The notes beneath the pieces are model-generated. The model made no database searches, had not been told where the DNA came from, and worked only from the letters and a program-made list of their open reading frames with translations. From DASQPR01 sp035713725 (GTDB lineage Bacteria > Actinomycetota > Actinomycetes > Mycobacteriales > Micromonosporaceae), in the NCBI GenBank assembly GCA_035713725.1, contig DASTMZ010000139.1, forward strand, positions 1-44,865: DNA of 44,865 nucleotides. Reading direction: 5' to 3'. Shown here in pieces: positions 16,402 to 26,200 of the stretch; the stretch's first letter is position 1, and the number at the start of each line of letters is the position of its first letter. A program made the translations under genes and the position numbers.

Positions 16402-17263
16402 CCGTGGCCGTGGCGCAGCCGGTGTCATCCACGACATCGGCTATCAGCGCTATACGGGTGTCCGGCTGGGCCGCGACTACGCCGTCCGATCGCTCTACGT
16501 GCACGGCGTGCGTACCGTCTTCGGGCTCGGGCGTGGGCCGAAGGCGAAGATCTTCCCGTGGTTTTCGGCCAGTGTGCTGATGCTGTTCGCGGTCATCGAT
16601 GTCGCGGTCCGCGCAAAGACGGGTACCTTGCCGATCAGCTACCTGAACATATCGAGGGATGGCGTGCTGCTGGTGTTGCTGTTCCTGGCCACCGCGGCAC
16701 CCGAACTGGTCAGCCGCGACCTGCGCAACAAGACGCTGCCGCTGTATTTCTCCCGTCCGCTCGAGCGAACCGACTACATCCTCGCGAAATACGCCGCCCT
16801 GGTGACTGGCGTGTTCCTGGTGCTGGCCGCGCCGATGTTGGTCGTCTTCCTCGGCGGAGCATTTTCGCTGAACGGCGCGCACGCGGTGTGGCGCGAGTTT
16901 ACCGACTTCCTTGGCGGCCTCGTGTGGGCAGCGGTCGTTGCGGTGGTCGAGTCGGCGGTGGCCCTGCTGATCGCGTCGCTGTTGCGGCGGGCCGCCGTCG
17001 CGACCGCGGTGATCGCCGGATACTTCCTGCTCACCACCGGCGTCGGCCAGGCCATCGGGGCCATCATCGGCAGCGACACCGGCAAGAACATCGGAAACAT
17101 GCTGAGTCCGCCCGACCTCCTCGAGGGACTCAAGAAGTGGGCATATCGCATTCCGTTTACGGATGTGGCCGGCTTCGGCCCGGCGTACCTGACGGTCACG
17201 GTTCTGATGACCGCCGTCGCGGTGGCTCTGTTGTTGGTGCGGTATCGGCGGGTGAGCGTATGA
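16388..17263 (+). CDS. ABC-2 type transporter permease (first pair)
   Basis: Membrane subunit of about 291 residues partnering the preceding ATPase. The N-terminal cytosolic stretch has the IHDIGYQRYTGVRLGR motif found in NosY-like ABC permeases, followed by about six hydrophobic helices, with VSRDLRNKTLPLYFSRPL between the second and third. The ATG at 16388 overlaps the ATPase gene by 14 bases, consistent with translational coupling. Its own stop overlaps the ATG of a tiny ORF (ATGA at 17260-17263) that leads to the next ATPase. No substrate can be inferred. Confidence 0.88.
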   Translation: MPTSDRGRGAAGVIHDIGYQRYTGVRLGRDYAVRSLYVHGVRTVFGLGRGPKAKIFPWFSASVLMLFAVIDVAVRAKTGTLPISYLNISRDGVLLVLLFLATAAPELVSRDLRNKTLPLYFSRPLERTDYILAKYAALVTGVFLVLAAPMLVVFLGGAFSLNGAHAVWREFTDFLGGLVWAAVVAVVESAVALLIASLLRRAAVATAVIAGYFLLTTGVGQAIGAIIGSDTGKNIGNMLSPPDLLEGLKKWAYRIPFTDVAGFGPAYLTVTVLMTAVAVALLLVRYRRVSV

Positions 17264-17316
17264 GCGCCGTCGTCGCGGCGCCCCCCGCAGCGCTTGGACA
17301 GGGAGTCGGAGCATGA
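17260..17316 (+). CDS. 18-codon bridging micro-ORF between permease 1 and ATPase 2
   Basis: The ATG overlaps the permease stop (ATGA, 17260-17263), and the TGA at 17314-17316 overlaps the ATG of the next ATPase (ATGA). The peptide would be MSAVVAAPPAALGQGVGA. It fills the spacer exactly and contains the GGGAG ribosome site of the next gene. It is too short for a domain. I read it as a translation-coupling device, but chance is possible in GC-rich DNA, where ATGA and GTGA overlaps are common. A second example occurs after the next gene. Confidence 0.4.
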   Translation: MSAVVAAPPAALGQGVGA

Positions 17317-18224
17317 GCACCATCGACCTCGCGGCGGCCTCGCGGTGGTATGGCAACGTCGTCGCCGTCAACGACGTCACGATGTCGCTCGGCCCCGGCA
17401 TCACGGGTCTGCTCGGCCCGAACGGCGCCGGCAAGACCACGGTGCTGCACATGATGTCCGGCTTCCTTCCGCCCTCACGTGGCACGGTCACGCTCGATGG
17501 CGAGCCGACGTGGCGCCACCCGGATATCTATCGCAAGATCGGGCTCGTCGTCGAGCGCGAGGCGGTGCACGGCTTCCTGACCGGGTACGAGTTCGTGCTC
17601 GCGAGCGCGCGGATGCACAAGTTGCCGGCACCTCGTACGGCTGCCCGGCATGCCATCGAACTCGTCGAGATGACCGAGGCGGCCGACCGCCGGATCGAGA
17701 CGTACTCGAAGGGCATGCGCCAACGCGTACGGGTGGCCGCGGCCCTCGTCCACGAGCCGCCCGTGCTGCTGCTCGACGAACCGTTCAACGGCATGGATCC
17801 GCGCCAGCGGCTGCACATGATGGACCTGCTGCACACCATGGGCGCGGCCGGCAACACGGTGTTGTTCTCGTCGCACATCCTCGAGGAAGTCGAGCAGATC
17901 TCCGGCACCGTACAGGTGATCGTGTCTGGTCGCCTGGCCGCCTCCGGCGACTTCCGTACCATCCGGCGGCTGATGACGCATCGGCCGCACGTGTTCGCGA
18001 TCCGGTCATCCGACGACCGTCGGCTTGCCGTCGCACTGCTGCGCGAGGACTCGGTCGCGGGCATCGACGTCGCCAGCGGTGGGCTCGCGGTGCGGGCCAG
18101 CGACTACGGCTCGTTCACCCGGGCGCTGCCGCGGATCGCGATCCGCGAAGGCGTACGAGTCTCGCAGCTACGACCGTCCGACGAGTCGCTGGAAAGCGTG
18201 TTCGCCTATCTGGTGGCGTCATGA
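17313..18224 (+). CDS. ABC transporter ATP-binding protein (second pair)
   Basis: ATPase of 303 residues, paralogous to the one at 15475. Walker A is GPNGAGKTT, the signature is YSKGMRQRVRVAAAL, Walker B is VLLLDEPFNGMDP, and the switch region is LFSSHILEEVE. A C-terminal extension of ~85 residues is present. The ATG at 17313 has GGGAG seven bases upstream. Having two distinct ATPases suggests either two exporters or one asymmetric complex; the sequence does not decide. Its stop overlaps the start of a second micro-ORF. Confidence 0.93.
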   Translation: MSTIDLAAASRWYGNVVAVNDVTMSLGPGITGLLGPNGAGKTTVLHMMSGFLPPSRGTVTLDGEPTWRHPDIYRKIGLVVEREAVHGFLTGYEFVLASARMHKLPAPRTAARHAIELVEMTEAADRRIETYSKGMRQRVRVAAALVHEPPVLLLDEPFNGMDPRQRLHMMDLLHTMGAAGNTVLFSSHILEEVEQISGTVQVIVSGRLAASGDFRTIRRLMTHRPHVFAIRSSDDRRLAVALLREDSVAGIDVASGGLAVRASDYGSFTRALPRIAIREGVRVSQLRPSDESLESVFAYLVAS

Positions 18225-18292
18225 GCGCCGATCGGCGGGACAACCGCGCGCGGATTCACGCGGTCGGCCTTGGGGGAGTGGTGTCACGGTGA
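18221..18292 (+). CDS. 23-codon bridging micro-ORF between ATPase 2 and permease 2
   Basis: The ATG overlaps the ATPase stop (ATGA, 18221-18224), and the TGA at 18290-18292 overlaps the GTG of the next permease (GTGA). Like the micro-ORF at 17260 it starts ATGAGCGCC (Met-Ser-Ala), and it carries the downstream gene's GGGGGAG ribosome site. The encoded peptide is basic in its first half. Two bridges with the same layout in one operon make coupling a reasonable inference, but there is no proof that it is translated. Confidence 0.4.
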   Translation: MSADRRDNRARIHAVGLGGVVSR

Positions 18293-19002
18293 ACATGACG
18301 ATTGCCGGGCTCACGTTGCGGAGCCTGCTCGGCCGCAAACGCGTCTGGCTGTTGTTGCCGTTGCCGGCGATCCTGCTCGGCCTGACACTGCTGGGCCACC
18401 TGCACGATCCGAACGCGACCGAGTGGATCGGACCGATCGAGCAAGGGCTCGGCTTCGGCGCCGTGGTGCCGGTGATGGCACTCGTGATCGGTGCGAGCGT
18501 GATCGGCTCGGAGATCGACGACGGCACGATCGTGCACATCCTCACCAAACCGTTGCCACGTCAGGAGGTCCTGCTCGCGAAGCTCGTCGTCGCGGCGGCC
18601 GTGACCGCGGTGACCACCGGCGCGACGATGTTCGTGGTGGGCGCGATCGCGAACGGTACGCAATTTGGCATCGGGCTGGCGGTCGGCGCGGTGGTCGCGT
18701 CGATCTGCTACTGCACGCTGTTCGTTGCGCTCAGCCTCGTGTCGCGACGACCCGTCCTGATCGGTCTCGTCTACATCCTGATCTGGGAGGGCTTGCTCAC
18801 GCACTTGCTGACCAGCGGTGGCGTGCTGTCCATCGAGGCGTACGCGGTGACGTTCGCGGACCGGATCGGCGGCGGCGGATTGCTGGACCCGACCGTGTCC
18901 GTACGCAGTGCGGTGATCATGGCGATCGTCTTCACGGTCGGCGGTGCGTGGCTCGGCATCAATCGCCTGAAGTCGTTCACGCTCACCGGCGAGACGAGCT
19001 GA
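18289..19002 (+). CDS. ABC-2 type transporter permease (second pair)
   Basis: Membrane subunit of about 237 residues with six hydrophobic helices. Between helices 2 and 3 is the typical coupling segment GSEIDDGTIVHILTKPLPRQEVLLAKL. I chose the GTG at 18289 because GGGGGAG lies 11 bases upstream; the ATG two codons later (18295) is possible. It is shorter than the first permease and lacks its N-terminal NosY-like motif. It is the last gene of the four-gene ABC operon, and a long inverted repeat follows 52 bases after its stop. Confidence 0.88.
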   Translation: MNMTIAGLTLRSLLGRKRVWLLLPLPAILLGLTLLGHLHDPNATEWIGPIEQGLGFGAVVPVMALVIGASVIGSEIDDGTIVHILTKPLPRQEVLLAKLVVAAAVTAVTTGATMFVVGAIANGTQFGIGLAVGAVVASICYCTLFVALSLVSRRPVLIGLVYILIWEGLLTHLLTSGGVLSIEAYAVTFADRIGGGGLLDPTVSVRSAVIMAIVFTVGGAWLGINRLKSFTLTGETS

Positions 19003-19054
19003 CGCTGCCTCCGTCGCGCTGATAGTTGCGCGGCCGATCGCGCCGGTCGTGAAA

Positions 19055-19119
19055 CGCGATCTTGTAACACATGTGCTGGAATCCGGGCGCGATAACAGCG
19101 CATGTGTTACAAGATCGCG
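19055..19119. terminator. 24-bp-arm inverted repeat between convergent genes
   Basis: Bases 19055-19078 pair with 19096-19119 with a single T-G mismatch (19074/19100), leaving a 17-base loop. The outer 19 bases, CGCGATCTTGTAACACATG and its complement, are perfect. It ends two bases before the stop of the opposing DUF559 gene and lies 52 bases after the ABC permease. A bidirectional terminator is the simplest reading, but there is no T-run. The arms are less GC-rich than the surroundings, and a dispersed repeat or protein-binding site is possible. Confidence 0.6.
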
Positions 19120-19121
19120 GA

Positions 19122-20015
19122 TCACGCACCGATCGCATCCCGTCGCAACCGCAGCAACGCGGTAATTTGTCCGACTAGGCGGGGCATGTCGTGCATGTCC
19201 TCACGGGTGACATGGAAGACGAACCAGCCCGCGGCGGAAAGCTCTCGATCTCGTACCCGATCGCGGTGCAGCTGGGCGCGGTCGGCGTGCCACCGTCCGT
19301 CGTACTCGACGGCGAAGCGCCATGCCGGCCACGCGAGATCGACGCGAGCGACGAAGTAGCCGGCGATTATGACGCTGAACTGCGGCACGGGCGTCGGCAG
19401 ACCTGCCGTCGCGAAGGCCACCCGCAGTCGGGACTCGGGTGGGGATTCGGCACGCGCGTCGGCCTGCGCAAGCGTCAGCGTGGCTCGCCGGCTGCCCGGC
19501 TCACCTCGGTGAAGGTCGGCGTGGGCTCGCAGTTCGCGGTTGCTCAGGTGCTTTCGTCGCGCCAACGCGTCGATCCAGCCGATTGCCTCCGGCTGCGGGA
19601 GGGCGCGGCCGATCTCCCATGCGGTGTGCCCGGGCGTGGTAACCACGAGGCCGCGTCGAAACGCGATCTCATCCGCTGGTATGCGCCCGATCCGGATCGC
19701 AAGGCCCGGCGGGACTCGAACTCGGGTGGCGCACAGTGCCTCGACCGGAGTGTCTTCATCGCCGAGCTGAACGCCCCAAAGCTGGGCCGCGGATCGACCA
19801 GTGATGACCGAATCCTTCGGCAGCCACAGCGCCGCGGCTTGAATGCGCATGACCGGCGTGAGCTCCATTGCGGCGCTCACGTAGACGTCGGGGTAGAGAC
19901 GGCGCCAGGAGCGCCCGCGCAACTGGCTCTTGGAGACCTGGCCGGACGCGATCGCGTCGGCGCCGCGGAATGGACCACGAAGCAGCCGCGGCGGTTGGTG
20001 CGGCGGTCTCGACAC
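19122..20015 (-). CDS. DUF559-type nuclease-like protein with AbiEi-like N-terminus
   Basis: 297 residues. The N-terminal ~180 residues have the layout of the AbiEi-like/helix-turn-helix proteins common in actinobacteria (QVSKSQLRGRSWRRLYPDVYV, then SVITGRSAAQLWGV). The C-terminal ~100 residues match DUF559, a Vsr-like restriction-endonuclease fold: PESRLR, RVDLAWPAWRFAVEYDGRWH with candidate catalytic Asp and Glu, and REDMHDMP. Biological role unknown; DNA cleavage is inferred from fold only. No toxin partner gene is adjacent, so a complete toxin-antitoxin pair is not supported. The GTG start at 20015 is the only good one. It is convergent with the ABC operon. Confidence 0.8.
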   Translation of the reverse strand: MSRPPHQPPRLLRGPFRGADAIASGQVSKSQLRGRSWRRLYPDVYVSAAMELTPVMRIQAAALWLPKDSVITGRSAAQLWGVQLGDEDTPVEALCATRVRVPPGLAIRIGRIPADEIAFRRGLVVTTPGHTAWEIGRALPQPEAIGWIDALARRKHLSNRELRAHADLHRGEPGSRRATLTLAQADARAESPPESRLRVAFATAGLPTPVPQFSVIIAGYFVARVDLAWPAWRFAVEYDGRWHADRAQLHRDRVRDRELSAAGWFVFHVTREDMHDMPRLVGQITALLRLRRDAIGA

Positions 20016-20127
20016 GCACTGAGTGTGCCCGTCTGCCGTCCGGGGTCGCTGCCCAGCAGATCAGACCTGGGGACGGCGAGGGCGCCTGTGGACCAAGCGC
20101 CCGGACAGCAGGCGTCGTGTCGACCGC

Positions 20128-22941
20128 TCAGCCGGTGTTGCGCATCCCGGCGGCGATGCCGTTGACCGTGGTGAGGAGCGCGCGCTCGAGGGCCGGATCG
20201 GTGGTGGACGCGCGACCGGAGCCCGGCTCGGCAAGCGACGCGCGGTATTTCGCCAGCAACGCGACCTGCAGGTGGTGTAGCGGCTCCAGGTACGTGTCGC
20301 GGACTTGAAGGGTACGGGCGAGCGACGGCTGCCGTCCCAGCGTCGTCGACTCGTTGCTGATCGCCAGGATCTCGGCACACGTGAGGTCGTATTCGGCCGT
20401 GATCACGTCGAAGATCGGCTGGAGATCGGGCGGTACCAAGGTCGCCACGTACCGCCCGGCGATGGTGAGGTCGGTCTTGGCGAGCATCATCTCGACGTTG
20501 GACACGAACGTCTGGAAGAACTGCCAACGGCCGAACATCTCGGCGAGTACGTCGCCGAGGCCGGCACGGCGCGCGGCGGCGAGACCGGTGCCGACACCGA
20601 ACCACCCCGGCACGATCTGACGGGACTGTGTCCAGCCGAACACCCACGGGATCGCGCGCAGGCCGCTAAGACCAGTGCCGGACTCCGGTCGCCGGGACGG
20701 CCGCGAGCCGATGTTCAACTGCCCGAGCAACTCGGACGGGGTGGCCGCCCAGAAGTAGGCGGGCAGGTCCGGGTTCTCGACGAGGCGCCGATATTCCGCG
20801 AACGCCGCCTCCGACACCACGTCCATCGCCGTGTCCCAGGTGGACAGCGCGCGTGCCGGCTGACGTGGCTCGGTGTGCAGCAGCGTCGCGGTAAGCACCG
20901 CCGCGACGGTCAGTTCCAGGTTCTCGCGGGCCAGCGCGGGGATCGTGTACTTGTCGCTGATCACTTCGCCCTGCTCGGTCACCTTGATCGGGCCGTCGAG
21001 CGTGCCGTACGGCTGCGCCAGGATCGCCTCGTGGGTCGGCCCGCCGCCACGGCCGACCGTACCGCCGCGGCCATGGAAGAGCCGCAGCCGTACGCCGTGC
21101 TTGGCCGCCGCGTCACGTAGCGCTCGTTGCGCACGGTGGATCGTCCACTGCGAGGTCGTGATGCCGGCCTCCTTGTTCGAGTCGGAGTAGCCGAGCATCA
21201 CCTCCTGGATATCGCCGCGGGCGTGCACGATCCGCCGGTACGCGGGGATCGACAACAACTCGTCGAGCACCTCGCCGCCGTGGCGCAATTCGCCGATCGT
21301 CTCGAGCAGTGGTACGAAGCCGATCCGCGCACTCTCACCGGTCACGTCCACAAGGCCGGCCTCGCGAGCGAGAACCACCGCGGCGAGTACGTCGTCGACG
21401 CCACGCGTCATCGAGACGATGTACGACTCGATCGCCTCCATGCCGAACTGTTCCTGGACATCTCGAACGGTGGCGAACACGTCGAACGTCTTGCGAGCGC
21501 TCTCGGACAGCCCGTTGTCCACGCCGGAGAGCGGCCGGCGACCGGCGAGCTCCTCGGCGAGCAGATCGGTGCGTTGCGATCGCGTCAGGCGGGCGTAATC
21601 CGCCGAGACTCCGGCGCGCGAAAACAGTTGCGCCAGCACCGCGTGGTGCGCGTCGGCGTGCTCTCGGACGTCCAGGGTGGCGAGCTGAAGCCCGAACGCC
21701 GCAACGGTACGGATGACCGCGGCGAGCGTACCCGTGGCGGCCAGTTGCCCGGCGTTGCGCGCCAACGACGCCCGCATCAGCTCGAGGTCGGTGATCAGTT
21801 CGCTGGTGCCGCGGTAGTCGCGGCCGGCCGCCCGTGGCGCACCCGACGCGAGCCGGGCCCGTGTGTTCGCAAGCTTCGCCTTGATGCATCGCAGCTTCAG
21901 CCGATATGGCTCCTCCGCGTTGACCCGGCGGAACCGCGGCGCGACCTCAGGCAGCGCGTCGAGATCGGCGGCGAGCGACGCGGACAGGTCCAGCGAGACC
22001 GGCCGGAGCCGTCGCGACACCGAGATCGCCTGGATCAGCTTGTCCATCGCCGCCTCGGCGGCCTGGATGCCGTGCTCGTACTGGATGCGCAACACGTCCC
22101 GGGTCACCCGCGCGGTGACGTAGGGGTTGCCGTCGCGGTCGCCACCGATCCAGGTACCGAACGTCAACGGCCGGCTGGTCGGCGCGGTCTGTACGCCGAG
22201 CCGGAGCAACGTATCCGCGAGGTCGGAGAGCACCTGTGGCGCCGCGTCGGCGTACAGGTCCCGCAGGTAGTAGACGGCGTTGCGCGCCTCGTCGGCCGGA
22301 TCCGGCCGGTCCACACGGAGTTCGTCGGTCTGCCACAGCAAGTCGATCAGTTCCGCGAGTCGGGCGTCGGCTGGCGTACCGCTGCCGGCCGCCGCACCGT
22401 AGAGCGCGGCGCGCGCTGCCTCGGCGTCCAGTTCGTCGGCGATGGCGCGCAGCTTCGACAGGATGGATCGTCGCGCCGCCTCGGTCGGATGCGCGGTGAA
22501 CACCGGCCGGATCGCGAGTCGCCGTGCCGCGGCGGCGATGTCGTCGGCCGCGACGCCCTTGGCCGCGATGTCGTGGGCCGCGGCATCCAGCCACCCGCCG
22601 TGGCGGGCGCGCCGCCGGGAGAGATCACGGGCCCGGTGCGCCTGCTCCGTGATGTTCGCCAGATGGAAGTACGTCGAAAAGGCGCGGGCCAACTGGGTAC
22701 CCGTCGTCACATCCACCGAGGCGAGCGCGCGGGCCGCGGCGGCTGGATCGGTGCGGACCTGTGCTCGAACGCGCTCCACCAGATCGAGCAGCGCCTGGCC
22801 CTCCTGGCGGACCAATGTCTGTCCGAGCAATGCGCCGAGGCGCCGGATGTCGGCACGGAGGGCAGTGGCCGCGTCCGCCCCGAGCTCGCCGCTTGGCGAT
22901 GCCGGCGGGTCGCCGACAGCGGATGGCTTCTCTGAAATCAC
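20128..22941 (-). CDS. ppc: phosphoenolpyruvate carboxylase
   Basis: Carboxylates PEP with bicarbonate to oxaloacetate, refilling the TCA cycle. It has 937 residues, normal length. The catalytic His is in FTAHPTEAARRS (about residue 151). GTWIGGDRDGNP, GYSDSNKEAGI, the glycine-rich FHGRGGTVGRGGGPT with its catalytic His and Arg, QGEVISDKY, and the invariant C-terminus MRNTG are all present. The open frame extends to 23226, but the GTG at 22941 has AGGAGCG just upstream and the extra residues have no family match. Divergent from mfd across 287 bases, in which I see no gene or clear promoter. Confidence 0.97.
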   Translation of the reverse strand: MISEKPSAVGDPPASPSGELGADAATALRADIRRLGALLGQTLVRQEGQALLDLVERVRAQVRTDPAAAARALASVDVTTGTQLARAFSTYFHLANITEQAHRARDLSRRRARHGGWLDAAAHDIAAKGVAADDIAAAARRLAIRPVFTAHPTEAARRSILSKLRAIADELDAEAARAALYGAAAGSGTPADARLAELIDLLWQTDELRVDRPDPADEARNAVYYLRDLYADAAPQVLSDLADTLLRLGVQTAPTSRPLTFGTWIGGDRDGNPYVTARVTRDVLRIQYEHGIQAAEAAMDKLIQAISVSRRLRPVSLDLSASLAADLDALPEVAPRFRRVNAEEPYRLKLRCIKAKLANTRARLASGAPRAAGRDYRGTSELITDLELMRASLARNAGQLAATGTLAAVIRTVAAFGLQLATLDVREHADAHHAVLAQLFSRAGVSADYARLTRSQRTDLLAEELAGRRPLSGVDNGLSESARKTFDVFATVRDVQEQFGMEAIESYIVSMTRGVDDVLAAVVLAREAGLVDVTGESARIGFVPLLETIGELRHGGEVLDELLSIPAYRRIVHARGDIQEVMLGYSDSNKEAGITTSQWTIHRAQRALRDAAAKHGVRLRLFHGRGGTVGRGGGPTHEAILAQPYGTLDGPIKVTEQGEVISDKYTIPALARENLELTVAAVLTATLLHTEPRQPARALSTWDTAMDVVSEAAFAEYRRLVENPDLPAYFWAATPSELLGQLNIGSRPSRRPESGTGLSGLRAIPWVFGWTQSRQIVPGWFGVGTGLAAARRAGLGDVLAEMFGRWQFFQTFVSNVEMMLAKTDLTIAGRYVATLVPPDLQPIFDVITAEYDLTCAEILAISNESTTLGRQPSLARTLQVRDTYLEPLHHLQVALLAKYRASLAEPGSGRASTTDPALERALLTTVNGIAAGMRNTG

Positions 22942-23228
22942 CGGGCGCTCCTGCTCGAATCTGCAGCGTCGTCGAGGACTGCGCTGTCCGGCTGAGGCCA
23001 TGCTAGCCCCGTTGCCGGCTGGTACGTGCCGGGGCCCGCAGAGCCGCGATCCGGGCGGCCTTGAGCGCGCGCGTAATGCAGCGGGCAGTTCGCCTCGGCG
23101 TGACATACGCTTGTGCGGTACCCCCGTCCTTTGGGCGCCGGGGCAAATCGTGCGTGCCCGAATGAGGTTTCGCCGCGCGCACGTGACCGGACGACGGGCA
23201 GATCCCCGGAACGGAGCACCGAACAACG

Positions 23229-26200
23229 ATGAGGCTTACCGGCCTGTTGACGGCCGCGCTCGACGACGTCGCGTTGTCGAGCGTTGCAGAACTTGCGCAC
23301 CAAGGCGGACCGGCCGGCGATCAGGTCGACGTCACCGCACCACCGGCGATGCGGCCGTTCATCGTGGCCGCGATCGCCCGGGACGCCGCGATCGCCCGGG
23401 ACGCAGCGGCGACTGGCGGGCGAGCCGACACCGCCGGCGGCGGTCGCCCGGTGCTCGCGGTGACGGCAACGAGCCGCGAGGCTGAGGACCTTGCCCTGGC
23501 GCTGCGCGACCTGATTCCGGCCGACGAAGTCGCGGTCTATCCATCCTGGGAGACACTCCCGCACGAGCGCTTGTCACCGAGGTCCGACACGGTTGGCCGC
23601 CGCCTCGGTGTGCTGCGTAGGCTCGCCCATCCCGACCCCGACGACCCGGCGCGCGGACCGATCCGGGTCGTAGTCGCCCCGGTGCGATCGGTGCTCCAGC
23701 CTCAGCTGCGCGGCCTCGGCGATCTCGAGCCGATCGAGCTCAGCACCGGAACCACCGCTGATCTCGACGGCGTGGTACGCCGCCTCGCCGAGCTCGCCTA
23801 TGCACGCGTCGACCTCGTGACGAAGCGAGGCGAGTTCGCCGTTCGTGGTGGGCTGCTCGACGTGTTCGCGCCGACCGACGAGCACCCGGTGCGCGTCGAG
23901 TTCTGGGGCGACGAGGTCGAGGAGATCCGTACGTTCGCGGTGGCCGACCAACGCACCATCGAGAAGGTCGAGCGACTGTGGGCGCCGGCGTGTCGCGAGC
24001 TGCTGCTGACGCCCGAGGTACGCCAGCGTGCCGCCGAACTGGCCGCACAGCACCCGGAGCTGTCCGAGATCCTGGACCGTCTTGCCGAGGGCATCCCGGT
24101 GGAGGGCATGGAGTCGCTCGCTCCGGCCTTGCTCAACGGCAGCGATAGCGTCGAGTTGCTGGTCAACTGCATGCCGACCCGCACGCATGTGCTGCTGTGT
24201 GACCCGGAGCGGATCCGTACGCGGGCGCATGACCTCGTCCGTACGAGTGCGGAGTTCTTGGCGGCGAGCTGGGCGGCGGCCGCCGGCGGGGGCCAAGCCC
24301 CCGTGGACACCGGCGCTGTCGCGTTCGCGAGCCTCGCCGACGTACGGGCGACCGCCGCGGACCTCGGCATGCCGTGGTGGACGACCGCGCCGTTCGGTGT
24401 CGCGGTCGACGAGCCCGGCCCGACGGCGCTGGAGGAGGCGCCGTGGCTCGAAGGCGAGTTGGACACGTTGTCCGACATCGCACCGGACGTCGGTCGGGTC
24501 TACGCGCTCGCCGCCCAGCCGGTGCCGCTCTACCACGGCGACGGCGGCCGCGTGGTGGACGACGTCAAGCGATGGAGCGGCGACGGCTGGCGCGTCGTGC
24601 TCGTGTTCGAGGGACATGGTCCGGCGAACCGCGCGGTCGAGGTGTTGCGCGATGCCGGCATCGGGGCCGTCCTCACCGACGACGTGACGAGCGCGCCGTC
24701 GATCGGCGTGCCGTTGGTCACGTGTGGCGAGCTGCTGAACGGATTCGTCGACGAGGTCGCGCGGCTGGCCATCGTCACCGGTACGGACATCTCCGGCGGC
24801 CGCGGCGCGACCACGCGAGACATGCGCAAGCTGCCGAGCCGGCGGCGCAACCAGATCGACCCGTTGGAGCTGCGCGCCGGCGACTTCGTCGTGCACGAAC
24901 AGCACGGCATCGGCCGCTACGTGGAACTCGTACAGCGCACGGTCAACGGTGCCGAGCGGGAATACCTCGTCATCGAGTACGCGGCGTCCAAGCGCGGCCA
25001 GCCGGCCGACCGCCTATTCGTACCAACAGATCAACTCGACCAACTGTCGCGATACGTCGGCGGCGAGACACCGACGCTGCACAAGCTCGGCGGCTCCGAC
25101 TGGGCGAAGTCGAAGCAGCGCGCTCGCAAGGCGGTGCGCGAGATCGCAGCGCAACTCATCCAGCTCTACGCCGCCCGACAAAGCTCGCCGGGGTATGCGT
25201 TCGGCCCGGATTCGCCGTGGCAGCGCGAGCTGGAGGACGCGTTCCCGTATCAGGAGACACCCGACCAGCTCTCCGCGATCGAGGACGTGAAGGCCGACAT
25301 GCGCCGCGCGATCCCGATGGACCGGCTGATCTGCGGCGACGTCGGCTACGGGAAGACCGAGATCGCGGTACGCGCCGCGTTCAAGGCGGTGCAGGACGGC
25401 CGGCAGGTCGCCATCCTGGTCCCCACGACGTTGCTCGCGCAGCAGCACTTCAACACGTTCTCCGAGCGGATGGCACAGTTCCCGGTCGAGATCCGCCAGC
25501 TGTCCCGGTTCCAGACCGCGAAGGAAGCCGAGATCACACTGGACCGGGCGGCTGACGGCACCGCCGACATCATCATCGGTACGCACCGGCTGCTCCAACG
25601 TGCGACCCGGTTCAAGCAGCTCGGGCTGATCGTCGTCGACGAGGAACAGCGGTTCGGCGTCGAGCACAAGGAGGCGCTCAAGCAGTTGCGTACCGCGGTC
25701 GACGTACTGACCATGTCGGCGACTCCGATCCCGCGCACGCTCGAGATGGCGATCACCGGCATCCGCGAGATGTCCACCATCGCGACGCCACCGGAGGAAC
25801 GGCACCCGGTCCTGACGTACGTCGGACGGCAGGACGACAAGCAGGTGGCCGCCGCGATCCATCGCGAGCTGCTCCGCGACGGTCAGGTCTTCTACCTCCA
25901 CAACCGGGTCGAGTCGATCGAGAAGGCGGCCCGGAAGCTGCGTGAGCTCGTACCCGAGGCGCGCGTCGGCGTGGCACACGGGCAGATGGGCGAGGACGCG
26001 CTCGAGAAGGTCATGGTCTCGTTCTGGGAGAAGGAATACGACGTGCTGGTCTGCACCACGATCGTGGAGTCCGGCATCGACATCCCGAACGCCAACACGC
26101 TGATCGTGGAGCGGGCGGATCTGCTCGGACTCGCGCAGTTGCACCAGATCCGCGGCCGGGTCGGACGCGGCCGCGAGCGGGCGTACGCCTATTTCCTCTT

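Noticed and set aside
13693..16437. Reading the APS kinase gene as a 914-residue protein starting at 16437
   Set aside because: The extra ~377 N-terminal residues are antisense to an ABC ATPase and show no family similarity. The ATG at 15306 has a good ribosome site and gives the family start.
19122..20015. Complete AbiE toxin-antitoxin system
   Set aside because: Only the AbiEi-like N-terminal half is visible, and no nucleotidyltransferase (AbiEii) gene lies on either side.
22942..23228. Promoter for mfd at TACGCT (23106-23111)
   Set aside because: No acceptable -35 hexamer at 16-18 bases upstream, and the distance to the start codon is over 110 bases.
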